Made by a program: the position numbers and the translations under genes. Below the pieces are notes generated by a model. The model did no database searches. It was not told the DNA's origin and saw only the letters and a program-made list of their open reading frames with translations. A stretch of DNA of 40,394 bases from Candidatus Bathyarchaeota archaeon (GTDB taxonomy: Archaea; Thermoproteota; Bathyarchaeia; 40CM-2-53-6). Each line of letters opens with the position of its first letter. Position 1 is the first letter of the stretch. Shown here piece by piece: positions 7,667 to 15,024 of this stretch. The stretch lies in the NCBI GenBank assembly GCA_005882895.1, contig VBBD01000023.1, positions 1 through 40,394 on the forward strand, given 5' to 3'.

Positions 7667-9172
7667 TTGTCTCCATCGTTTTGGAACATTAGAGAAAGAG
7701 TTGGAGGAAAGATCCGTCGTCCTTCGAGTCTGAGCTTTACCCGCGCCGCCGGAATCCTGTTGATTTTGACGCTTACGATGAGCCCTTACCTTTCGCAAGT
7801 CTCCGGTGCAAAGCCTCCGCCTTCGCCTCAACCATCAAACTCGACGACCTGGGCCAAGGAGTACAATATCCCGTATGATTACGCTGCGGCCTACAGCGTT
7901 TCGCAGCTGTCCAGTGGTGGTTATGTCGTGGGAGCCTTGTGTACCGCAGCTGCGGTAACCACTCCCAACTGCAACACACTCTCAGAGCCAACTGCAATGG
8001 TCATGATGGTCGACTCAAGCGGAAATATTCAATCGCAGACTCAGTACGACTACACGCGTTATCCCTACTCTACAGCATTGGACCTTATCCGTCCAACCTC
8101 GGACGGAGGCGCTATCTTCGCGGGCAACGCTCAATTCGGCTGTCCCGCAACCGGACAGACCAGCTGTGCTGCGATCGTCAAAGTGGATTCGAACGGGAAG
8201 GTGCAATGGGCAAACGACCTGCAATTCTCGACCAGCTCCACCTACGGCCCCCTCACATGGCCTCTCGACCTCCAACAAACCACCGACGGAGGATACGTCA
8301 TAGCAGGCTACACCTTCGCCCCGGCGTCGATCTACAACCCGTTCGTCGTGAAACTAAGCTCAACAGGGCAGATACAATGGCAACACGTCTTCGCTGACCC
8401 GAACAGCCAGTACTCCGCAGCCTACGCGATCCGGCAGACACCTGACGGCGGCTATGTGGTCGCCGGCGAGATATACTACAACCAGATACTCGTCTTCAAA
8501 CTCGACTCGACAGGTACGCTACTCTGGCAGCACGTCTACGCCATAGGAACAGACAGTTACGCTGAGACCTTGGGGTTGACATCTGACGGTGGCTTCATCC
8601 TCGGCGGGCTAGTATCCACAAGTACTGCAACATCGTACAGCAGCAGTGTCTTGCTTCTAAAGCTCGACTCAACCGGCAACCCGCAATTTGCCAAGACCTA
8701 TACCCCATCCGGCAGCATCAGCGACCTAGCAATCACGGGCGCACAACAAACCACTGATGGAGGATACGCGTTCGCGGGATACTACTTCCAAAACACAATC
8801 TACAACGAGCGAGCATGGCTGGTCAAGACGGACTCCACCGGTAAAGTGCAATGGGACAAGATCTATGGTGCGGACGTTGAGTATTCTGATAGAAAATTCC
8901 TGTCTTTCCAGCAGACGAGCGACGGAGGGTTCATAGCCGCAGGCTTCACCAACCAATACAACAACGGGTACACCTCGATGTGGCTGGCAAAAACTGACTC
9001 CAACGGGAACATCTCGAACTGTAGCGATGTTAAAGCAGCATCAGACACGAGCGGTTCGGTCTCAGTGAAAATCTCGAACTCAGATATTGGAGCGGTCAAT
9101 GATGGCTTCTCCTACTTAGCCGACACACTCTCGTCCTTGGCAGGACCCTTCACAGCAACAAAGGAATGCTAG
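7667..9172 (+). CDS. Secreted beta-propeller-like repeat protein
   Basis: The protein is 501 aa. TTG 7667 follows GAGGATC at suitable spacing. The N-terminus has a basic region and a hydrophobic helix (AGILLILTLTMSPYLSQVSG), probably a signal peptide. The rest is made of seven to eight imperfect repeats of about 55 residues with the core TSDGGF/YxxAGxT, then VKLDSTGxxxWQHVYA. These repeats occur in secreted beta-propeller proteins with DGGYVIAGYT-type blades. No catalytic site is visible. The C-terminal 50 residues lack the repeat and contain a Cys pair (NCS ... KEC). It is likely an extracellular binding protein. It has no operon partner. Confidence 0.8.
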   Translation: MSPSFWNIRERVGGKIRRPSSLSFTRAAGILLILTLTMSPYLSQVSGAKPPPSPQPSNSTTWAKEYNIPYDYAAAYSVSQLSSGGYVVGALCTAAAVTTPNCNTLSEPTAMVMMVDSSGNIQSQTQYDYTRYPYSTALDLIRPTSDGGAIFAGNAQFGCPATGQTSCAAIVKVDSNGKVQWANDLQFSTSSTYGPLTWPLDLQQTTDGGYVIAGYTFAPASIYNPFVVKLSSTGQIQWQHVFADPNSQYSAAYAIRQTPDGGYVVAGEIYYNQILVFKLDSTGTLLWQHVYAIGTDSYAETLGLTSDGGFILGGLVSTSTATSYSSSVLLLKLDSTGNPQFAKTYTPSGSISDLAITGAQQTTDGGYAFAGYYFQNTIYNERAWLVKTDSTGKVQWDKIYGADVEYSDRKFLSFQQTSDGGFIAAGFTNQYNNGYTSMWLAKTDSNGNISNCSDVKAASDTSGSVSVKISNSDIGAVNDGFSYLADTLSSLAGPFTATKEC

Positions 9173-9279
9173 TCAACCCTTCCTGTTATGCCTCCTGCGC
9201 AGATCTTCTGATATCCAAACTGGCTCACTGTAATCGACCATTTTCTGAACCTGACTTTCGACGTCACGTCTCCCGTCTA

Positions 9280-10181
9280 TCATCGCGGTTGAGATTCTCG
9301 CGAGTGTCGCTCTATTCCATTGAGCTTTTGCATCGTCAGTGCGACCGAGCTGAAATCCATCTCTCCCTGACCCTGGTTCACACAGGTCATGAAAAGCTGT
9401 TTCACCAGGCTTCCAGCAGGAAGAGCCACCTTCTGTCGCGTTGCCTGGTTCTCGGCCAGTGTTAGATCCTTCAACAACATGTTCACCGTGAAGAGCGGAG
9501 AATAATCTCCCTTTGCGATCAAGGGTCCCTTAACCTCCGAGAAATAGTTCTTCTGAACTGTCTTGTTGAAAGCATCAACGAAGACTCCAGGCTCGAAGCC
9601 TAGCTTCTGCGAGAGGACGAACGCCTCTGAGAAGGCCAGCCCGATGGTTCCGAGATGGAGGTTGAGTATGAGCTTCATCTTATGACCACTGCCAGGTTTT
9701 CCGAGATAGATGACGGTGGAGCCGAGCTGGTTGAGAAGTTCTCGGTTCTTCTCGAACACGCTCTCGTCGCCTCCGACGAGCAACGCCAAATGCCCTTGGG
9801 CGGCCATGTCTGGGTTGCCTATGACTGGGGCATCAAGCCTATCGACCCCTGACTTCTTTGCTTGCTTGCTTGATGGGAAGCGTCTGGGTCGATGGTGCTC
9901 ATCTCGATCCAGAGAGCTCCCCTCTTCATCCCATGCAACGCCCCATCCTTTCCCATGACGATGATTTCGACCACGTCCTGGTCTGTGAGAGAAGTAACGA
10001 CAACATCAACAGACTTGCCCAGCTCGTAGGGGGAAGGATGTGCTATTGCTCCCTTTGCAACTAGCTCACGCAGTCTCTCTTTGCTTCTATTGTAGACGTG
10101 GACCTCGTGTCCTTTCAAGAGAAGGTTTAGTGCAAACGCGCTTCCCATCTTTCCGAGACCTAAGATTCCCAGCTTTGTCAT
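9280..10181 (-). pseudogene. Beta-hydroxyacid dehydrogenase (HIBADH-like), frameshifted
   Basis: Two minus ORFs form one gene of about 300 codons. The first (10181-9819) has the Rossmann motif ILGLGKMGSAFALNLLLKGH, NRSKER after strand 2 (an Arg there usually favours NADP), and the family motif WIEMSTIDP. The second (9807-9280) has LLVGGDESVFEKN and the catalytic-lysine region GSGHKMKLILNLHLG. The family oxidises 3-hydroxyisobutyrate, tartronate semialdehyde or similar acids; the substrate here is unknown. The frame breaks at a (CTTG)3 tract (9861-9872, plus strand). Adding one CTTG unit restores KQAKKSGVDRLDAPVIGNPD and the full family sequence. The gene may therefore be off by slippage, or the assembly may have lost one unit. 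Confidence 0.8.
9857..9872 (+). repeat. Tetranucleotide tract (CTTG)3 at a frameshift
   Basis: TTTG followed by three CTTG units. One extra unit puts both halves of the dehydrogenase gene in one frame. The tract sits exactly where the frames change. Confidence 0.7.
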
Positions 10182-10338
10182 TTGGACGACACCCTCCAGT
10201 CCAAGTAATCCCCCTTTACGGCTTTAGAAGCGTTCCTGGGAAAAAGTCGCTGACGATTAGACCACTTCCCCCAGCTTCGATCCTCAAATCCTGCTTCTTT
10301 TGAAACTGTGATTAGGCGTTAATCGATACGCATAGCCT

Positions 10339-10385
10339 GGAATAGGCTCAGCTGGCTGACCCGTCTAAGTTCTTGCTCGCGGCCA
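10339..10385 (+). repeat. Orphan copy of a 47-nt leader
   Basis: The segment matches 14004-14050 at 39 of 47 positions, with an 18-nt identical core (ACCCGTCTAAGTTCTTGC). In the other copy it is the leader and TTG start of a 67-codon gene. Here it runs into the 3' end of the opposing M48-like gene and leads to no plausible product. Confidence 0.6.
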
Positions 10386-10387
10386 GT

Positions 10388-11062
10388 CTATGTTGTGGAG
10401 TACCTGTCGAGGGAGGATGCTGTCTGGAGGTGTTCTATCCGTTCGGTGATGCTGGGAAGACCTGCAAGGCGACGGCCGCCTCTGCCAGTCTTCAACCTGT
10501 CAATATCATCAAGACCCATCATATCGATCTTCTTCAGCACGTTCAAAAACGAGTCTTTTCCAATCAGCGCCGACACTTGCGTGTCCGCTTCTAGTCTAGC
10601 CTTCTTCAAATCCCTACTATAGCTCCTGCCGCCCAGGTATGCTAGTGGTAGGACGAGTATTGGGTAGAGGAAGATTATCCATGCCATTTGCAACAGGATG
10701 GCAACAGAAATCGGAACGGCTAGGGAAATTATCAAGGGCACCCCTGTGAGCAAAAAAGCCCTACCCCTCAATGTTCGTCTTATCTTCTTCTCAAACAAGA
10801 GCGAGGAAGCGACCAAAGGCCGCCACTCCTCAACTGTCAGCTTTCCCATCATACGTGCCGGCATTACCATAGAATGGCGAAGAAAAGTACACCAGTCGGA
10901 AGGAACAGTCCGGGCACTACGGCCCGCCGGGATCCACTCCATCCACCGAATATCCCTGATATTGAGCGCGACAATATCGAGCTGTTGGCCGAGACCACTA
11001 GCAACTTCTAGGAGCTTAGGATCATCAGGACTAGTCGGAAGAGACCTTCGAAACCGGCTCAA
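10388..11062 (-). CDS. M48-like membrane protein, peptidase site lost (copy 1)
   Basis: The protein is 224 aa from a TTG start. The layout follows M48 (HtpX/Ste24-type) peptidases. PKLLEVASGLGQQLDIVALN is the domain before the active site. KLTVEEWRPLVASSLLFEKK occupies the place of LTxEELxAVLAHELGH, with SSLLF where the zinc-binding HExxH should be. Two membrane helices follow (FLLTGVPLIISLAVPISVAI, IIFLYPILVLPLAYLGG), then LEADTQVSALIG in the position of the ExxAD motif, and LPSITERIEHL like the terminal HPS.xxRI.xL. It therefore seems to be a catalytically dead M48 homologue in the membrane. The assignment is by pattern only. It is a neighbour and paralogue of the gene at 11129-12136. Confidence 0.68.
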   Translation of the reverse strand: MSRFRRSLPTSPDDPKLLEVASGLGQQLDIVALNIRDIRWMEWIPAGRSARTVPSDWCTFLRHSMVMPARMMGKLTVEEWRPLVASSLLFEKKIRRTLRGRAFLLTGVPLIISLAVPISVAILLQMAWIIFLYPILVLPLAYLGGRSYSRDLKKARLEADTQVSALIGKDSFLNVLKKIDMMGLDDIDRLKTGRGGRRLAGLPSITERIEHLQTASSLDRYSTT

Positions 11063-11128
11063 ACCCAGACAACTAAACTTTCCATCAGCCGAGAATTAAA
11101 GATCGAGGGTCCTTCTTTCGGCTTCCCC

Positions 11129-12136
11129 TCAAACTTGGTACTTTTTCTTCCTCCTTGCTTGACGCACTCGGCGGGCGACAACCGGGACCATGCTTAGGGC
11201 TCCTAGTATGGCCGACCAGTATCCAACAGCCGCGATGACGACGAGGGCTGCGCATGTATTGGTCACACAAGCTATCGTTTCCTGTCCTCGAACGTGGAGA
11301 TTACCCGCGATTACCCCTGAGCCCCAGAAAATAGCCACACCGAGAACAATGATGATTGCCCGTCCACGGAAGCCTATCTTCGGCATTCGAGACGGTCTTG
11401 GAGGACCTACAAACCGCTGGTCCCTCAACTCCTCCATCCGCTTGCTAATGCTTGGACTCCAGAACGCCGAAAACCGATCGGCGAGGCTTGACAGTGTTGC
11501 CCTCGGATCGAGACCTTGCATCTTCTCGAGAACAAGTGTTACTTGTTCGGTTCCGAACTGACTGGCCGCGTTTCCGTCCAGTTCGAACTCCCACGTTCTC
11601 AACGATCTCCTGACCCAGAGTAGAGATAGCAAGATCGCGGCGCTCGATGCTGGGAAAACGAGAATCGGGCCCCATGGTCTTCCGACAAAAATGTAGAAGA
11701 GGATGAGGAGAGTCGCAAACGCGCCAAGGATCATTAGAGCCATCACTCCGAGCAACCTAGACATCCTCCCTGAATTGAAGGCCTTAAGCCTCAACAAGTG
11801 CATGTCAATCAGAATCCTCCAGTCATCAAGCGACAACTTTCCCTTCAGATATTCAGGAAACATAAGCTCGGCCAATGGAATACCTAGGGGCCCAAGCCAG
11901 AACTCTCGCGAGATCACCGGCATCGTGATCATCCAGCCTACGCCGCCGCGAACGAACCTTCCCCAGACAATCTGCCTGTACCAGAAACGCGAGTCCAGCC
12001 GCACAGCTATCTCTCGAGTCAATTGCAAAAGCGCATCATCTTCTGGGCTAGGACCAGTCTTGATTCGGTCATACCATCTCAGAGGACGAAGCTTGACCAA
12101 GGGTCCATACCACACTTGCCCGCCGTCGTAATACAC
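11129..12136 (-). CDS. M48-like membrane protein, peptidase site lost (copy 2)
   Basis: The protein is 335 aa from GTG 12136. It shares the architecture of its downstream neighbour. WMITMPVISREFW and GPLGIPLAELM precede KLSLDDWRILIDMHLLRLKA, which aligns with LTxEExxxxxxHExxH but reads IDMHLLRLK, so the HExxH zinc site is absent. Two helices (LLGVMALMILGAFATLLILF, LVFPASSAAILLSLLWV) follow, then FELDGNAASQFGTEQVTLVL in the place of the ExxAD segment. A C-terminal extension adds two more helices (AIIIVLGVAIFWGSGVIAG, ALVVIAAVGYWSAILGAL) and a basic tail. Both genes lie on the same strand 66 nt apart, so they are probably one operon. Without the metal site, a scaffold or regulatory role is more likely than proteolysis. 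Confidence 0.7.
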   Translation of the reverse strand: MYYDGGQVWYGPLVKLRPLRWYDRIKTGPSPEDDALLQLTREIAVRLDSRFWYRQIVWGRFVRGGVGWMITMPVISREFWLGPLGIPLAELMFPEYLKGKLSLDDWRILIDMHLLRLKAFNSGRMSRLLGVMALMILGAFATLLILFYIFVGRPWGPILVFPASSAAILLSLLWVRRSLRTWEFELDGNAASQFGTEQVTLVLEKMQGLDPRATLSSLADRFSAFWSPSISKRMEELRDQRFVGPPRPSRMPKIGFRGRAIIIVLGVAIFWGSGVIAGNLHVRGQETIACVTNTCAALVVIAAVGYWSAILGALSMVPVVARRVRQARRKKKYQV

Positions 12137-12399
12137 TTAGTGGAATGATAGCCGAGAGAATATACCGGCCGGAAGATGACGATATCTATCCCTTGTGGGA
12201 CAAGACCAGTATAACCTCAATGAAAGTCTCCAACTCCCGGATTCCATAGGCCAGACACTTGGCAGGCCTCTATTCCTATCGTGAGCCTGATAGTCAAATC
12301 ACGTGCTTGAAAACATCCCGGTGCCCATTTTCTATCTGATATTGTGAGGGTCAGCATCCTCCTATGGTTAAGTTGAACTCGACTATTTCTCAGCTTCTG

Positions 12400-12489
12400 C
12401 TATGCCAAGGAATCGTGGTTTTCGTTTTCAGGTTGGAAGGGTGCGACAACTAGCTCGTTACCCGCAGCGGCAGTTGCCGACTGTGACAT
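12400..12489 (-). CDS. Small ORF of 29 codons with a strong ribosome-binding site
   Basis: On the minus strand, AAGGAGGAAATA is followed by ATG and 29 codons (MSQSATAAAGNELVVAPFQP...). The SD match is the best seen in the window. An in-frame ATG lies 21 nt further upstream (12510). The peptide is short, polar and has no membrane helix or recognisable motif. It is divergent from the GH5 gene (12513), so it could share a promoter region with it. It is too short for the ORF track. A coding role is plausible because of the SD only; it could also be a leader peptide or chance. Confidence 0.35.
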   Translation of the reverse strand: MSQSATAAAGNELVVAPFQPENENHDSLA

Positions 12490-12512
12490 TATTTCCTCCT
12501 TGAGTAACATGA

Positions 12513-13970
12513 TTGCGAAATAGTTCGCGTCACTTGTATGTCATAGGCTTGGCATTCAGTTTTCTCTCCCATGGAAATCTCGGGGGCACTCGGGGATGGC
12601 TCCTCGTCATTATACTCTTCTTAGGAATCTTCTCGACTGTTGAAGCTTATACTGGCGGAGATCTGCCCGTCCGGCTCGGGCTTGCGGCCGCGTCCCCCAC
12701 TCCACCTCTCGTTAGAGGCTGGGCCGGGATATTCGCAGACAGTCAATCCCTACAGGCCAACCTGGACATCATCAAAGCGAGGGGCTACAACGGTTTTCGT
12801 TGCATGATTTACAATTCAGACTTAGGCAGAACCCCCTCCATCGCCTCAATAGTTAACGCTGTTAACGTTGCCAAGGCTAACGGATTATGGATCATTCTCG
12901 ACCATCACGCTTACACTGACAGTTTCGACACAGACCCTCACTGGGACCAGGTTGTTGCGGCGGTCAAGGACCTGTACCCTCAGATTATTTGGCAGCCGCA
13001 GAACGAGCCTGCCTACAGCCTGCCCACTCTAACCACGATGTATCAGAACTGGATAAACAAGGTAAGGGCTGCGGGAGATACTCACTGGATTGTCGTGAGC
13101 ATCGACTATCAGGGCTACGGAGCGCCAGGAGACTCAAGCTTCCTATCCCAATTCCCCCAGGTCACAGACCCCCTCAACAAGATATTCTATGATTTCCACG
13201 ACTACTACTTCTACCAGTACCATCCAGCATGGAGCGTATCCGATGCACAGGCCTATGCGGACAACGTGCCGGTTGCAGTCAAAAGCCTCATCTCAGCCTA
13301 CGGACGCCCGGTGCTGATCACGGAGACTGGAGCCGATGCCTCCGGAGGAGGCAGCTGGCCCCCCGACACGGTCGTCGCGGGAAGCGCAGGATACGCACCG
13401 GAATCCCTAGCCTACGTCAGCAGAGAGATCTCCGACTTGCACGCGATCAACACTGGCTACATGCTCTGGACCGCGGACGACTGGACAGGCACCCAGGGCG
13501 CAGGAGCAACAGGAGCCTTGAATATCTGGGGCCAATACCTTCCCCTTCCCGCAAGCTCTCTCAACCCTCCGCTAACCGGGTCCTTCAACTACCAGCCTAG
13601 TCAAATATTCCCGAACACCACAGTCACCTTCAGCGCAACAGCCAGCAACGGCAACTCCCCCTATACTTACAGCTGGGTCTTCGGAGACGGAACAACAGGG
13701 ACCGGAAAACAAACAACGCACAAGTTTTCGACAACCGGAACCTACAACGTTACCCTCACGCTAACTGACTCCGCCCAGGCCCAATCCACAACCAGCCAGT
13801 CCGTAACGGTGGTTCAACCCCCGCCACCCTCTGGCTGGATAGGTGTCGTGACCCAGAACACATCGCTCTTCGGCGTCGCGCTCGTCGGACTAATCGCGGG
13901 TCTGACTTTGACGATGTTGATCGAGAGGAAACGTCGAAAGAACCGGCTCGGCCCGAACAATCTCCTATGA
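12513..13970 (+). CDS. Surface-anchored GH5-type glycoside hydrolase with PKD domain
   Basis: The protein is 485 aa from a TTG start. An N-terminal hydrophobic segment (about residues 28-45) acts as signal or anchor. Residues about 65-345 form a (beta/alpha)8 glycosidase of family GH5: ILDHHAYTD, acid/base Glu165 in WQPQNEPA, YDFHDYYF with the conserved His, and nucleophile Glu271 in PVLITETGAD. A PKD domain follows (about 358-435, YSWVFGDGTTGTG, then TYNVTLTLTDS), then a proline-rich linker, one membrane helix (about 450-470) and a basic tail (ERKRRKNR). The active site therefore faces outside while the C-terminus is held in the membrane. Substrate is likely a beta-1,4-glucan or mannan; this is inferred from the family. 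It indicates use of external polysaccharide. Confidence 0.85.
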   Translation: MRNSSRHLYVIGLAFSFLSHGNLGGTRGWLLVIILFLGIFSTVEAYTGGDLPVRLGLAAASPTPPLVRGWAGIFADSQSLQANLDIIKARGYNGFRCMIYNSDLGRTPSIASIVNAVNVAKANGLWIILDHHAYTDSFDTDPHWDQVVAAVKDLYPQIIWQPQNEPAYSLPTLTTMYQNWINKVRAAGDTHWIVVSIDYQGYGAPGDSSFLSQFPQVTDPLNKIFYDFHDYYFYQYHPAWSVSDAQAYADNVPVAVKSLISAYGRPVLITETGADASGGGSWPPDTVVAGSAGYAPESLAYVSREISDLHAINTGYMLWTADDWTGTQGAGATGALNIWGQYLPLPASSLNPPLTGSFNYQPSQIFPNTTVTFSATASNGNSPYTYSWVFGDGTTGTGKQTTHKFSTTGTYNVTLTLTDSAQAQSTTSQSVTVVQPPPPSGWIGVVTQNTSLFGVALVGLIAGLTLTMLIERKRRKNRLGPNNLL

Positions 13971-14003
13971 CTATCTTGCCTGCTCAAGTCCCGCGTCGGC
14001 AGA

Positions 14004-14050
14004 GGAATAGTTTCGGCTAGCTAACCCGTCTAAGTTCTTGCCCGCGAACA
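14004..14050 (+). repeat. 47-nt leader, copy that precedes a gene
   Basis: Matches 10339-10385 at 39 of 47 positions. It covers the leader and the TTG start (14038) of the 67-codon gene. No good SD is visible, so the conserved block may include promoter or transcription start signals. Confidence 0.6.
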
Positions 14051-14241
14051 TTGAAGAAAAGATAGTCTTGGGTCTGGATTACATCGGGGTGGCTCCTGGA
14101 TTCGTGAGAGAAGTCCTCGATGTCTATGAGGCCTGGGAGGGCAAAGAGTCCGTTCCGATGAAGGTCAAAGAGCTGATGCTGATTTTCCGGATAGAAGTCC
14201 GCAAACGCTACAACCCATACGTCCCCCCGGAAAAACCATAG
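14038..14241 (+). CDS. Small protein of unknown function
   Basis: The protein is 67 aa from TTG 14038. It reads as a compact soluble helical protein: NIEEKIVLGLDYIGVAPGFV, REVLDVYEAWEGKE, then VKELMLIFRIEVRKRYNPYV. Codon choice and the balanced charged/hydrophobic pattern look coding. I do not recognise a family. Its leader and start are duplicated at 10339-10385 without the gene body. It lies 70 nt after the GH5 gene on the same strand, but the duplicated leader suggests its own promoter. Confidence 0.5.
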   Translation: MPANIEEKIVLGLDYIGVAPGFVREVLDVYEAWEGKESVPMKVKELMLIFRIEVRKRYNPYVPPEKP

Positions 14242-14353
14242 ACCAAGATACTCCGGGACGCCAGACTCGACTGAACGAATCAGAACACTGAACTCATTCC
14301 GACTTATTTCTGTAAAGTATCATAAGCCGACTCGGTATTTGGGAGAGGTGGAT

Positions 14354-15008
14354 TTGTCGAGGCAGGGAGATCGGACACATCGACATCCTCGACCGCGACT
14401 AGAGACATTGTCCGATCTGATCTACGGACTCTCCCTGTCGATTGGCGCGATCAGCCTGGTCATAACCAACAGCCAAGCATCAGAGCGGAAATGATATCGA
14501 CAGGAACATTCTAGAGTTTCTCTTCGTTTTCTTGATCCTGATTACCAGCTGGATAATCTACACCAGCGACATGTCGGTTCTGCCTCTCGAGACACGTCTC
14601 GTAACATTCCTAAACGTAGTACTCTTGATTCTTGTCGCGATCATTCCGTACTTGTTCGACCAAGCAGTGTCCCGGTACAATACTCTCGATATCCAGAGCT
14701 ACGCGTCAACCCTGTTCACTTTCGACTATGCGGGTTCTCTGTTCATCATGGCTGGATTTGCACATTTGATCGCACAGGAAGAGAAGCAACTCGTTGACAG
14801 TGACCAAGTGATAAGGTTCCGAAGGATTCGAAAGAGACTGACAATCCTGACCATTTTAGTGCTTCTCTCTCTCGCAGTTCCGTGGGACTGGCTCTTTCTC
14901 GGAGTACACGTTAGGCTCTTGATTTGGTGTGTGCCGATCATCTCATTCTGGGTCAACCGTATGACGACCATACCGATTAGAATCGCTGTCACATCGAAGC
15001 CTGCATAG
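14354..15008 (+). pseudogene. TMEM175/DUF1211-like potassium channel, frameshifted
   Basis: TTG 14354 is preceded by GGGAGAGGTGG (a good SD) and by a TCATAAG box 30 nt upstream. The first frame encodes RPRLETLSDLIYGLSLSIGA, the RxExxSD(G/L)xxAxxxT helix-1 signature of TMEM175-type K+ channels, and stops at TGA 14492-14494. The next frame continues with DIDRNILEFLFVFLILITSW and the remaining helices (track ORF 14532-15008). One extra base near 14490 would join both. The family forms tetrameric or dimeric K+ leak channels in membranes. The conserved start signals suggest the break is recent or a sequencing error. Confidence 0.65.
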
Positions 15009-15024
15009 AATCCCTTCTGATTGG

